A stretch of 64,000 nucleotides of DNA, from NCBI GenBank assembly GCA_916988195.3, contig CAKASQ030000069.1, forward strand, positions 1 through 64,000, read 5' to 3'. Every line of letters begins with the position of its first letter. Position 1 is the stretch's first letter. The notes under the pieces were generated by a model. The model was not told where the DNA came from. It searched no databases and was given only the letters and a program-made list of their open reading frames with translations. The position numbers and the translations under genes were made by a program. Shown here in pieces: positions 49,853 to 58,281 of this stretch. This DNA comes from Oscillospiraceae bacterium. Its GTDB lineage: Bacteria > Bacillota > Clostridia > Oscillospirales > Oscillospiraceae.

Positions 49853-50940
49853 AAAATATGGGACTAAAGAAATCTTTCCTGCTATTATCCCTCTCCTGTT
49901 TGGCAGCGGCATTTCTCCTGCTTGGGGCAGTTATCTTCCTTTGCCGAGGCATTGAAAACCATTATCCTTTAGGCGGTGTAGAAATCTTGTCGGATGGCTC
50001 TGTTGTACCTCTGCCGTCTCCTACGGTGTCACAACAGCGTATTTTAGCTACCCTAAACATTGTGCAGACGGTTTCCTGTATTCTTTTTCCAGTAGGCGGA
50101 TTGATTGTTTCAGTCTTTCTTTTTTATTATCTCAAATTGAAACAGCCTATTTCCTGCCTACAAAATGGCATTATGCGGATTCAGAATAATGATCTGGATT
50201 TTTCGCTGCCGATTTTGTCTAACGATGAAATGGGACAACTATGTGCTGCCTTTGAAGAAATGCGGAGTGAACTTCTGAAATCGAATCGGCTGTTGTGGCA
50301 ACAGGCCGAGGAACGCAAACGGCTCAATGCCGCATTTTCCCATGATCTGCGTAACCCGATTACGGTATTAAAAGGAAGTGTAAAACTTTTGCGGCAAGGT
50401 ATTCAGGACGAACAGACCATAGACCGGCTGGAAAGTTACACTTTACGGATCGAGCAGTATGTAGAAGCTATGAGCAGTGTTCAAAAGTTGGAACAACTCT
50501 CTGTTAAGCCAAAAGAAATCAGACTATCAGTTTTGCAGAGTGAATTGCAGGAAACAGCACGACTGTTAGCGCTATCCAAAAAAGTTTCTGTTTTAGTACC
50601 ATCAGGCGGAACAGTTTGTATAGATCACGGGCTATTTCTTACCGTAGCGGAAAATCTGATTGGAAATGCGGCGCGATTTGCAGAAAAAGCAATCTCTATT
50701 CAAATAACGCTGCAAAATGATTCTATGACCTTGAATATAGAAGATGATGGTGCTGGTTATCCGCTGTCTCTCATGCAGAATGGGCCAAACCCCTTTGAAA
50801 CGACAAGTAGTAATTCCTCACATTTCGGAATGGGGCTTTACAGCAGCAGAATTTTATGTGAAAAACATGGTGGCCGATTGATTTTGGAAAATCGGGCCAG
50901 GGGCGGTGCATCCGCAACGGCTATTTTTCATTTCGTGTAA
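49840..50940 (+). CDS. Sensor histidine kinase
   Basis: The likely start is GTG at 49840, 13 bp inside the regulator gene. The 366-aa protein has two membrane helices (residues of about 11-33 and 80-102) around a short outer loop, a HAMP domain, the phospho-acceptor His168 in FSHDLRNP, the N box ENLIGNAARFA near residue 271 and G boxes DDGAGYPL and GMGLYSSRI. The short sensing loop fits kinases that sense peptides or antibiotics through a partner ABC transporter. Confidence 0.85.
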   Translation: MERLKNMGLKKSFLLLSLSCLAAAFLLLGAVIFLCRGIENHYPLGGVEILSDGSVVPLPSPTVSQQRILATLNIVQTVSCILFPVGGLIVSVFLFYYLKLKQPISCLQNGIMRIQNNDLDFSLPILSNDEMGQLCAAFEEMRSELLKSNRLLWQQAEERKRLNAAFSHDLRNPITVLKGSVKLLRQGIQDEQTIDRLESYTLRIEQYVEAMSSVQKLEQLSVKPKEIRLSVLQSELQETARLLALSKKVSVLVPSGGTVCIDHGLFLTVAENLIGNAARFAEKAISIQITLQNDSMTLNIEDDGAGYPLSLMQNGPNPFETTSSNSSHFGMGLYSSRILCEKHGGRLILENRARGGASATAIFHFV

Positions 50941-50949
50941 TCTTTGAGC

Positions 50950-50972
50950 GATTTTTGAGATTTATCATTTAC
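50950..50972 (+). promoter_or_regulatory. Shared operator-like element before the ABC genes
   Basis: GATTTTTGAGATTTATCATT matches the element at 49132-49154. It lies just before the hairpin that covers the ABC gene's ribosome binding site. Confidence 0.45.
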
Positions 50973-51009
50973 ACTCTCCTTATACCACAAATAAGGAGAG
51001 TGTTTTTTT
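50971..51009 (+). promoter_or_regulatory. Hairpin covering the ABC gene ribosome binding site, with T7 run
   Basis: A 13-bp perfect stem (ACACTCTCCTTAT and its complement) with a 7-nt loop is followed by TTTTTTT and immediately by the ATG at 51010. The 3' arm contains AAGGAGAG, the only ribosome binding site for that gene. The structure can thus act as a terminator and also hide the site. Confidence 0.65.
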
Positions 51010-51684
51010 ATGAATATTGAGGCAAAGAATTTATCAAAGATTTATGGTGACGGTGAAAACCGAGTAGTGGCTTTGGATCATGCAAATCTCGAAATTGTAT
51101 CCAGCGATTTTATTTCTATTATGGGACCATCTGGAAGCGGAAAAAGCACCTTGCTTCATTTGCTTTCCGGCTTGGATAAGCCATCTTCCGGCTCGCTGAC
51201 CTACGATTGTAAAGATATTTACAGTTACAGCGATAAGGAGTTGTCGGCATTCCGCCGGAAACGGATTGGATTTATTTTTCAGCAATTTAATCTGCTTCCG
51301 GTTCTGACGGCGAAAGAAAATATTATCATGCCTCTTTTGCTGGATAAGCAAAAACCGGATGAAGCATACCTGAAACAGCTTACAGAACTGCTTGGCATTC
51401 AGGGCCGCTTGGAACATCTGCCCCATGAGTTATCCGGCGGCCAGCAGCAGCGTGTAGCCATTGCCCGCGCTTTGATTGCAAAGCCGGATGTAATTTTTGC
51501 GGATGAGCCTACGGGAAATCTGGACAGCAAAAGCGGCGGCGAAGTCATGGAACTGCTTCAAAATGTATGGAAAAAGATGGGGAAAGCTCTCGTTGTCATT
51601 ACCCATGACAGCCATATTGCACGAATGGCAGACCGGCAGTTTCAGATTGTAGATGGTGTGCTTACGGAGGTGACAGCGAAATGA
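51010..51684 (+). CDS. ABC transporter ATP-binding protein (MacB/FtsE type)
   Basis: The 224-aa protein has Walker [10 protein letters not shown] (residues 39-47), the Q-loop [10 protein letters not shown], the signature ELSGGQQQR and Walker [14 protein letters not shown]. Such LolD/MacB-type subunits work with FtsX-like permeases, here the next gene, with which it overlaps by four bases. The unit next to a two-component system suggests peptide or antibiotic efflux or sensing. Confidence 0.9.
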   Translation: MNIEAKNLSKIYGDGENRVVALDHANLEIVSSDFISIMGPSGSGKSTLLHLLSGLDKPSSGSLTYDCKDIYSYSDKELSAFRRKRIGFIFQQFNLLPVLTAKENIIMPLLLDKQKPDEAYLKQLTELLGIQGRLEHLPHELSGGQQQRVAIARALIAKPDVIFADEPTGNLDSKSGGEVMELLQNVWKKMGKALVVITHDSHIARMADRQFQIVDGVLTEVTAK

Positions 51685-54173
51685 AATCTTATCGTACATT
51701 AGCATTGAAAGAACTGCTGTCCCAAAAAGTCACTTCTATTCTTATTTTGATTGCCGTTGTGCTGTCTACTATGATGACAACCATTGTAGGACAATCCATT
51801 GGCGTACTTAGTGCAATGCGGGAACAGCAGGCCATCGCTATCGGAGGAAACCGATATGCCACTTTTTTGCAGATGAATGCAGATCAGCTTCACGCACTGG
51901 AACAGGATGAGCATCTTTCCTATGTAGGGAAATCTATTTATATGGGAAGTTTAGAACTCTCCCCATCTCTTACCCTTGGTTTGATGGAATATTTGGATGA
52001 CAATGCCGCTATCTATCCGTCCAGTACCAGTGTAGAAGAAGGTCGTCTGCCGGAAGCCCCGATGGAAATAGCTCTTTCGGAAGATATTCTGAAATATCTT
52101 GGCTTTGAGGGCGGTATTGGAGATAAGATTACACTTTCACTGCAAAAAAATCTTCGCCACAACATTGCGGACAGCTATTCCTATACAGCAGAATTTGTTC
52201 TTACAGGGATATTGAAAAATAACTACTTGGGATATACAAGCGGCACTGTTACAGGAGTTGTAGGGGAAGGAACTGCTGAACAACTTCTACCGGAATCTTA
52301 TATTTATTACAATGTGGATATTCGGACTGCCGATAAAAAGAGTTTTCAAGCAGTTGTCGATGACATCAATAAGGAATTGAACATCCATGAGCTTGATACC
52401 AGCTACAATATTGTATATTTGAACGCTTTGGGAATTTCCTATACTGCAAATTCCGAGGGTGCTAATGATAAGGGATTCTCTTTTATGACAGTCGCAGGGA
52501 TATTAGTGGGTACTTTGATTTTGCTGGCTGCTGGTCTTGTGATTTACAACATTCTGAAAATATCTGTATCAAAACGGATAAAGGGATATGGAACACTTCG
52601 GGCTATTGGAGGCGAAAAAGGACAGCTTTATCAGATCATTGTAATTGAAGTAATCCTATTATGCCTGATGGGGATTCCTATTGGTATGCTTCTTGGCTTC
52701 TTGAGTGCCAGAGGAATTTTAGAGGCAGCTACCGGCTTGGTTTCCCCTGAATTGTTCTTGGTTCAGGATGCTTCTGAATTGAAAACTCTAATAGCAGAGA
52801 ACAGTTCTTTGAATGGAACCTTACTGGTTTTAAGCGGAGCAATCACTTTGGCGTTTGCGCTGTTTGCAGCATTGCCAGCAGCCAGATCAGCCGCAAGGGT
52901 ATCCCCCATTATGGCGATGTCTGGAACAAATCTGAAAATTCGCCGCAGAAAGCGTAAAACAAAGAAAATCCATAATTTTGAAGCATACTATGCCCGTCTG
53001 AACTTAAAGAGAAATAAAGGCCGTACTGCAATTACAATTTTGTCCCTTGTTATGAGTATCACGGTTTTTATAGCGCTGCAAGGGTTTTCCTCTCTCCTGA
53101 ACGCTGCAAGCGCACTGCAAGATAACCATTTAGGAGATTATCAGATCACAAATGAAAGTGTTGGATTTACCACAGATGATCTGAACACTTTGCGGAAAAA
53201 TGAAGCTGTGCAAAGTGTAGCCGCCATACAATTTTCGCTTTACGAACAAAATGAAAATGGGCTGCTCGATGAAATCAGTCTTGAATTTCAACTGAAACCC
53301 GGTGAAACTTTTCAGGTTGTCGGATTGAACGATGAATATTGGGATTATTTTATGGGGGATCAATTACCAGAAGAACAGCTTGGACAACTGAAATCAGGGG
53401 ACGCCTGTATAGTAAGGAATCCTATTCCCATAAGCTACGGCAAAGATGTTCTTGAATTTACAAATATAGAGGCCGGAGAAAACATCTGTGTTGCGGGAAT
53501 GGAGCTGAATGTTTTGAAAACCTTGGATGGCTATGACGGTTATCTTGGTATTGGAAATGGCGGTTTCACAAATGGTGTTCAGGTGATCGTTGATGATGCT
53601 ATCTATGAACGCCTGACGGGAAAAGATACCTATTCAGAGTTTTTGCCTACGCTGAACGAGGGCGCAGACAGGGAAATTTTTGATACATTTATCGAGGCAT
53701 TTTGTGATAGGACGCCGGGGACAACATTCTTGTCGTATGAAGAAAGCGACCAGCAACTGAAAGAGAGCTTTGCACAGATTCAAATGCTGGCATGGGGGCT
53801 GATCCTTTTCGTTGGCCTGATCGGTATTCTTAATATCATCAATACCGTTTACACAAATATTCACACCAGAGTAACAGAAATCGGTATGCAGCGGGCCATT
53901 GGAATGAGCGCCGGTAGCCTTTATAAAACTTTTCTTTGGGAAGGTGCATATTACGGAATCATTGCCTCTGTGATCGGAAGCGTACTGGGATATGTTTGTA
54001 CGATCTTCATTGAGGCGGCCACGAGCGACACCATCCAACTTGTTACAATCCCTGTCATGCCCATTCTTGAAGCAACCCTCTTGGCAGTAGGAGCTTGCTT
54101 GCTGGCAACAGCAATTCCGCTACGGAAAATTTCAAAAATGAATATTGTGGATTCGATTGAAACGGTTGAGTAG
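51681..54173 (+). CDS. FtsX-like ABC permease (830 aa)
   Basis: The product has an N-terminal helix, a large outer domain, a triple-helix FtsX unit at about residues 265-410 (GILVGTLILLAAGLVIYNIL), a second start-like helix at about 450 (AITILSLVMSITVFIALQGF), another outer domain and a C-terminal triple-helix unit (LAWGLILFVGLIGILNIINT). Ten helices with two FtsX units fit the large mechanotransmission-type permeases. The gene overlaps the ATPase gene and forms its partner. Confidence 0.85.
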   Translation: MKSYRTLALKELLSQKVTSILILIAVVLSTMMTTIVGQSIGVLSAMREQQAIAIGGNRYATFLQMNADQLHALEQDEHLSYVGKSIYMGSLELSPSLTLGLMEYLDDNAAIYPSSTSVEEGRLPEAPMEIALSEDILKYLGFEGGIGDKITLSLQKNLRHNIADSYSYTAEFVLTGILKNNYLGYTSGTVTGVVGEGTAEQLLPESYIYYNVDIRTADKKSFQAVVDDINKELNIHELDTSYNIVYLNALGISYTANSEGANDKGFSFMTVAGILVGTLILLAAGLVIYNILKISVSKRIKGYGTLRAIGGEKGQLYQIIVIEVILLCLMGIPIGMLLGFLSARGILEAATGLVSPELFLVQDASELKTLIAENSSLNGTLLVLSGAITLAFALFAALPAARSAARVSPIMAMSGTNLKIRRRKRKTKKIHNFEAYYARLNLKRNKGRTAITILSLVMSITVFIALQGFSSLLNAASALQDNHLGDYQITNESVGFTTDDLNTLRKNEAVQSVAAIQFSLYEQNENGLLDEISLEFQLKPGETFQVVGLNDEYWDYFMGDQLPEEQLGQLKSGDACIVRNPIPISYGKDVLEFTNIEAGENICVAGMELNVLKTLDGYDGYLGIGNGGFTNGVQVIVDDAIYERLTGKDTYSEFLPTLNEGADREIFDTFIEAFCDRTPGTTFLSYEESDQQLKESFAQIQMLAWGLILFVGLIGILNIINTVYTNIHTRVTEIGMQRAIGMSAGSLYKTFLWEGAYYGIIASVIGSVLGYVCTIFIEAATSDTIQLVTIPVMPILEATLLAVGACLLATAIPLRKISKMNIVDSIETVE

Positions 54174-54203
54174 AACACTATTTTTTGAAATGCCCGAACT
54201 TTC

Positions 54204-54222
54204 TAATATTTCGTGGACATTT
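54204..54222. repeat. TAATATTTCG..GACATTT repeat, right copy
   Basis: TAATATTTCGTGGACATTT matches the copy at 49075-49093 in 17 of 19 positions. It begins 31 bp after the permease stop. Confidence 0.4.
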
Positions 54223-54261
54223 AGGTTTTAGAATGACCTTATCAGTGAAAGCAGATGGATA

Positions 54262-54375
54262 AAGGAGCTTTTGTCTATTTGCTGTGCTGATTCTGGTACT
54301 GTTGGCGGCCACTGGCGCAGCAGTTTTCCGCATTTACCCCAAGCAAAGGAGGCGAACAATATGGGCAAAATTTTA
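54262..54375 (+). pseudogene. C-terminal remnant of a membrane protein (CD1107-like)
   Basis: A frame bounded by a TAA upstream encodes a helix (AVLILVLLAATGAAVF) followed by a basic end (RIYPKQRRR), the usual tail of CD1107-like mobile-element membrane proteins. It runs into the start of the next gene. No upstream part is present, so it looks like a decayed 3' end. Confidence 0.35.
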
Positions 54376-54783
54376 ATATTATCCGTCACTGACCACGAAG
54401 AACATATACTCAATAAAATTATGGAAACTATCGCAAACGAGCCGGAGCTTAACCATATTGCGCCTCCTCTCCCTTGCAACATTCTTTCTTTTACAAATCT
54501 GGAAATCCGGCTGAAGGAGCAGACAGTGTCCTGCAGCGGTCAACTTGTTACTCTGACTCACCATGAGTTTGCTGTCCTTACATATCTGGCTCGTCATCCT
54601 GGCTGGGTATTCTCAGCCAGCCAGATTTATGAGGCCGTATGGGATAGAGACGGTGAACGCTGCGGCACTGCCGTTGCCAGTATCATCAGTCAGATCCGGC
54701 GCAAGTTGACGCCGGATACACCAAAGGGTGGCTATATTCGCACTGTACTGGGCAGTGGATATAAATTTGAATCCGTGATATAG
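54361..54783 (+). CDS. Orphan OmpR-type winged-helix protein (copy 1)
   Basis: The ATG follows AAAGGAGGCG. The 140-aa product has a short N-terminal part (KILILSVTDHEEHILNKIME) in place of a receiver domain and a Trans_reg_C winged helix (about 45-140; LTHHEFAVLTYLARHPGWVF, GTAVASIISQIRRKL, GYIRTVLGSGYKF). No phospho-acceptor domain is present. It is nearly identical over most of its length to the gene at 57803, and a third copy lies at 62185. Target unknown. Confidence 0.75.
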   Translation: MGKILILSVTDHEEHILNKIMETIANEPELNHIAPPLPCNILSFTNLEIRLKEQTVSCSGQLVTLTHHEFAVLTYLARHPGWVFSASQIYEAVWDRDGERCGTAVASIISQIRRKLTPDTPKGGYIRTVLGSGYKFESVI

Positions 54784-54925
54784 GAAACGCCGGACATATG
54801 CTGATTGGCTCTGTCCGGCGCTTCGTTTTTTAGAAACAAGGCCGCAAGTATTGCTTCCTGTGTTACTTGAAAAAAACATATATAAATTCGACAAATGGCA
54901 GTCTACTCTTCCCAAAATAGACTAT

Positions 54926-55279
54926 TTACAGTTTTGAACCACAAGGCGGTGTAATATCCAATCCTTCAAGAAAGTGTATTCCCCAGTTACACATAGAATC
55001 TAATACCGGAATGATACTTTTTCCAAAAGCGGTAAGAGAATACAAAGTTTTAGGTGGTTTTTCTGGAATTACTTCTCTGTGAATCATGCCGCATTCTTCC
55101 AAATCGCGAAGTTGTTGTGAAAGCATTTTAGGGGTGGCTTTTGGAATTAAGCGTTGTAATTCCATGTAGTGCAAAGGTTTTTCTATCAAATGCCAAAGAA
55201 TGAGCGGTTTATATTTTCCTCCGATTAGAAAAAGTGTGGCTTCCACTGGACAACTAAATTGATCTTTTTGATAATTCAT
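54926..55279 (-). CDS. HxlR-family transcriptional regulator
   Basis: The start ATG at 55279 follows AAAAGGAG. The 117-aa protein shows the HxlR winged helix (CPVEATLFLIGGKYKPLILWHL, LQRLIPKATPKMLSQQLRDLE, EVIPEKPPKTLYSLT). Cys10 stands at the place of the redox-active Cys of YodB/HypR-type regulators. It is divergent from a nitroreductase gene, a classical pair in which the regulator represses the enzyme until electrophiles react with the Cys. Confidence 0.85.
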   Translation of the reverse strand: MNYQKDQFSCPVEATLFLIGGKYKPLILWHLIEKPLHYMELQRLIPKATPKMLSQQLRDLEECGMIHREVIPEKPPKTLYSLTAFGKSIIPVLDSMCNWGIHFLEGLDITPPCGSKL

Positions 55280-55428
55280 TTTTATGAATTCACTCCTTTT
55301 TGGGTACTTTCTTTGAGGGAAGTATCTACCTGAAAAGTGCAATCTTGTTATTCTGCTGCACCATGTTAAAATTAGTACGACGATTGAACATGTCAATTAA
55401 ATTATACAACACCAAGAAAGGATTGACC

Positions 55429-55950
55429 ATGATGAATTTTATTGAGATTGCAAAAAAACGGTATTCTGTACGCAATTACAGCAGCAAAAAGGTGGAAAAA
55501 GAGAAGCTTGATAAAATTTTGCAGGCTGCTCATGTTGCACCAACAGCAGCAAACTTACAGCCGGTTCACTTAATTGCAGTAGAAAGCAAAGAGGGACTGG
55601 AAAAAATCAGCAAAGGGGCAAATATTTATAATGCTCCTCTTGCAATTATTGTATGCGCAGATCATAACAAAGCATGGGTTCGCCCATTTGACCAAAAGCA
55701 AACCGGAGACATTGACGCAGCTATCCTAACAGACCATATGATGTTGGAGGCAACAGAATTAGGTTTAGGTACCGTATGGGTATGTTACTTTCAGCCTGAT
55801 GTTATCCGAAAAGAATTTGATTTGCCCGATAATTTAGAGCCAATCAATATTTTAGTAATCGGTTATGGAAATGAAGAAGCTGCAGATACAGAAAGACATG
55901 ACCATCTGAGGATTCCACTCACCGACTTAGTTTCGTATGAAAAACTGTAA
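55429..55950 (+). CDS. FMN-dependent nitroreductase-family oxidoreductase
   Basis: The start ATG at 55429 follows AAAGGA. The 173-aa protein has the NfsB/FrhA-like pattern: KRYSVRNYSSKKV near the N-terminus (FMN phosphate binding), HVAPTAANLQPVHL, and TELGLGTVWVCYFQPD. The family binds FMN and reduces nitro compounds or quinones with NAD(P)H. The next genes import riboflavin and make FMN, its cofactor. Confidence 0.85.
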   Translation: MMNFIEIAKKRYSVRNYSSKKVEKEKLDKILQAAHVAPTAANLQPVHLIAVESKEGLEKISKGANIYNAPLAIIVCADHNKAWVRPFDQKQTGDIDAAILTDHMMLEATELGLGTVWVCYFQPDVIRKEFDLPDNLEPINILVIGYGNEEAADTERHDHLRIPLTDLVSYEKL

Positions 55951-55998
55951 CTGAGTATAAGATGATTTCCGAAATGCTTCCGAACTTTCTTCAACTCA

Positions 55999-56027
55999 TT
56001 GCTTCCAAAAGTGGTTGATGTTATAAT
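55999..56027 (+). promoter_or_regulatory. Promoter of the riboflavin unit
   Basis: TTGCTT (55999-56004) and TATAAT (56022-56027) are 17 bp apart. The FMN riboswitch starts about 25 bp downstream. Confidence 0.7.
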
Positions 56028-56051
56028 TGCGGGGAAACAACTGAATAAAAG

Positions 56052-56161
56052 TGTCTTCGGGGCAGGGTGAAATTCCCGATTGGCGGTAAAGTCCGCGAGC
56101 GTAAAACGCACGATTTGGTGTAATTCCAAAACCAACAGTATAGTCTGGATGAAAGAAGATA
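56052..56161 (+). ncRNA. FMN riboswitch aptamer (RFN element)
   Basis: The sequence follows the RFN consensus from start to end: CTTCGGGGCAGGGTGAAATT, then a TTGGCGGT segment with AGTCCGCGAGC, then GATTTGGTG.AATTCC, ACCAACAGTATAGTCTGGAT and the closing GAAGAA that pairs with the opening TCTTC. FMN binding should lead to termination at the hairpin at 56222-56262. It controls the RibU gene and the kinase fusion behind it. Confidence 0.95.
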
Positions 56162-56221
56162 TGGTTAGATTTCCGCAGATTTTGAGAGGCTTACTTTCTT
56201 TTCTGTGGCCTAATTATAATG

Positions 56222-56262
56222 TTAACACCTGAAAGACCTTTTCTTTTGGGTGTTAATTTTTT
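56222..56262 (+). terminator. Riboswitch expression-platform terminator
   Basis: An 8-bp stem (TTAACACC/GGTGTTAA) with a 19-nt loop is followed by TTTTTT. It lies between the aptamer and the ribosome binding site of RibU (GGAGG), as expected for transcriptional control. Confidence 0.8.
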
Positions 56263-56281
56263 GTCACGGAGGAAAGCAATT

Positions 56282-56926
56282 ATGAACAGTAAAACAAAAA
56301 GAATCACCGCTATTGGGATGCTATGTGCAATCACTTATGTCACCATGGTTGTTGGCAGGATTCCGATTATTCTATTCTTAAAGTATGACCCATCAGATGT
56401 TATTGTAACTTTAGGCGGCTTTATTTGGGGACCGATGACTTCCTGTATCGTATCTGTCATTGTGGCAACCCTTGAAATGATTACAGTAAGCGATACCGGA
56501 ATATTAGGTTGTATCATGAATATCGTACAAACACTATCTTTTGCGTGTACGGCGTCTATCATTTACAAAAAAAAGCACACTCTATCTGGTGCACTGATTG
56601 GTCTGGCATCGGGGTGGCTAATAACGGTTATTGTTATGCTGCTGTGGAACTATTTGGTAACACCACTTTATATGGGGTATCCAAGAGAAGCGGTTGTGGA
56701 ATTGTTACTCCCTGCCTTTCTTCCATTTAACTTGTTGAAAGGCGGGTTAAATGCATCCATTACCTTTTTATTGTATAAGCCCATAGTTACCGCTTTAAGA
56801 AAAAGTGGATATATTTCTACTTTGGAAAAAGACACAAGGCAGCAACATACCGGTCTGCTTATACTGGCAAATTTCATCATTGTGACTTGTGTTTTGATCA
56901 TCCTTTCAATGAATGGGATTATATGA
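56282..56926 (+). CDS. ribU: RibU-like riboflavin ECF transporter S component
   Basis: The ATG at 56282 follows CGGAGG. The 214-aa protein has about six helices and the S-component outline (AIGMLCAITYVTMVVGRIPII; KYDPSDVIVTLGGFIWGP, where PSD/L motifs of RibU lie). The FMN riboswitch upstream supports riboflavin as substrate. It needs an ECF energising module from elsewhere in the genome. Confidence 0.85.
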   Translation: MNSKTKRITAIGMLCAITYVTMVVGRIPIILFLKYDPSDVIVTLGGFIWGPMTSCIVSVIVATLEMITVSDTGILGCIMNIVQTLSFACTASIIYKKKHTLSGALIGLASGWLITVIVMLLWNYLVTPLYMGYPREAVVELLLPAFLPFNLLKGGLNASITFLLYKPIVTALRKSGYISTLEKDTRQQHTGLLILANFIIVTCVLIILSMNGII

Positions 56927-57627
56927 GGATCGAAATGAAAGAAAATACGAATGCGCCTATTTACACACTAACAGGAATCGTTATACACGGCCGAGGTATT
57001 GGAAAGCATGTGGGGACACCTACCGCAAACATGGAAATAGCAAAAAATACATTTTTGCCAAAGACAGGGGTATATGTGGCAGATATTCTTTTAAGTGACA
57101 ACAGATATTATGGTGTTACTCATATTGGGGCACGCCCCACACTTGATAATGATGATTCTGTTTCAATCGAAACACATATTTTTGATTTTGATAGGGACAT
57201 ATACGGGAGTACGATAACTGTCAACCTATATAAGAAATTGAGAGAAGTTAGAAAATTTAACGAATTATCATTGCTGCTTGCACAAATTGCAAACGACCGG
57301 ACAATGGCACTAAAATTTTGGGGATTGAAGCAAGCAAGTCACACCTTACACATTGATGTTAACCGGCATTGTGTAATATTAGAACAGAAGGAAGTTTATT
57401 TATCAACAAACGAATTTGAAGTTCTTTATCTGCTACAACAGTCTCCTCAAACCACATTCACAAAAGAGCAGATTTATGAAAAGATTTGGCATGAGCCTAC
57501 AAATAACCATTTGCACGCAGTAGAAAATACAATTTTCCAAATACGCAAAAGGCTAAAACCATATTGCAAGGGGCACGAGTATATAAAAACTGTAATTGGC
57601 TACGGTTATAAGTTTAATTCTGGGTAA
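56923..57627 (+). CDS. Riboflavin kinase fused to an OmpR-type winged helix
   Basis: The ATG at 56923 overlaps the RibU stop; ATG at 56935, after GAGG, is the other option. Numbered from 56923, residues 12-127 are a bacterial flavokinase domain: GIGKHVGTPTAN (PTAN at 33-36), YGVTHIGARPT (63-73), the general-base Glu83 in SIETHIFDFD and the LREVRKF segment. The FAD synthetase domain of bifunctional RibF is absent. Residues 142-234 are a Trans_reg_C winged helix (LSTNEFEVLYLLQQSPQ, FQIRKRLKPY, YIKTVIGYGYKF). It should make FMN and bind DNA. The pairing recalls archaeal RbkR and Bacillus RibR, but domain types differ. Confidence 0.85.
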   Translation: MRIEMKENTNAPIYTLTGIVIHGRGIGKHVGTPTANMEIAKNTFLPKTGVYVADILLSDNRYYGVTHIGARPTLDNDDSVSIETHIFDFDRDIYGSTITVNLYKKLREVRKFNELSLLLAQIANDRTMALKFWGLKQASHTLHIDVNRHCVILEQKEVYLSTNEFEVLYLLQQSPQTTFTKEQIYEKIWHEPTNNHLHAVENTIFQIRKRLKPYCKGHEYIKTVIGYGYKFNSG

Positions 57628-57802
57628 GGTGATATTTAAGCATTAGAACAAATGGCCCCAGTCCCAGAGTTTTGAAGTCTCTATATTCAGCAACCTTTTA
57701 CAAATAGAAAAGGCTCTGGCACTATATCCCCATCTCATTTAAGATTTTCCAAAAACAGAACCACTGCTTATGCACATAAGGAGAAGAAAGGATGTGAACA
57801 AT

Positions 57803-58228
57803 ATGGGCAAATTTTTAATATTATCCGTTGCAGACCACGAAGAACATATACTCAATAAAATTATAGAAGCTATTGCAAACGAACCAGAGCTTGACCATAT
57901 TGCTCTCCCACCCTCTAACGCCAGCCTCTCCTTTCCAGACCTTGAAATTCGGCTAAAGGAGCAAACTGTATCCTGCAACGGTCAACTTGTTACTTTGACT
58001 CACCATGAGTTTGCTGTCCTCGCTTATCTGGCTCGTCATCCTGGCTGGGTATTTTCTGCCAGCCAGATTTATGAGGCTGTGTGGAATGTGGACGGTGAGC
58101 ACTGCGGAACTGCCGTTGCCAGCGTCATCAGTCAGATACGACGCAAGTTGACGCCGAATATGCCCAAGGGTGGCTATATCCGGACTGTACTGGGCAGCGG
58201 ATATAAATTTAACAGTTCTCCCTTTTAA
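57803..58228 (+). CDS. Orphan OmpR-type winged-helix protein (copy 2)
   Basis: The ATG at 57803 has AAAGGATG upstream. The 141-aa product is a near-copy of the 54361 product (same KFLILSVADHEEHILNKI start, LTHHEFAVLAYLARHPGWVF and GGYIRTVLGSGYKF). It has no receiver domain. The two copies bracket the flavin module. A bidirectional terminator follows. Confidence 0.75.
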   Translation: MGKFLILSVADHEEHILNKIIEAIANEPELDHIALPPSNASLSFPDLEIRLKEQTVSCNGQLVTLTHHEFAVLAYLARHPGWVFSASQIYEAVWNVDGEHCGTAVASVISQIRRKLTPNMPKGGYIRTVLGSGYKFNSSPF

Positions 58229-58235
58229 GTCAGTA

Positions 58236-58277
58236 AGAAAGGCTCCGAGGCCGTAAGAATCTCGGAGCCTTTCTCAT
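58236..58277. terminator. Bidirectional terminator
   Basis: A 14-bp perfect stem (AGAAAGGCTCCGAG and its complement) with an 11-nt loop separates the convergent genes at 57803 and 58282. Confidence 0.8.
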
Positions 58278-58281
58278 TGAC

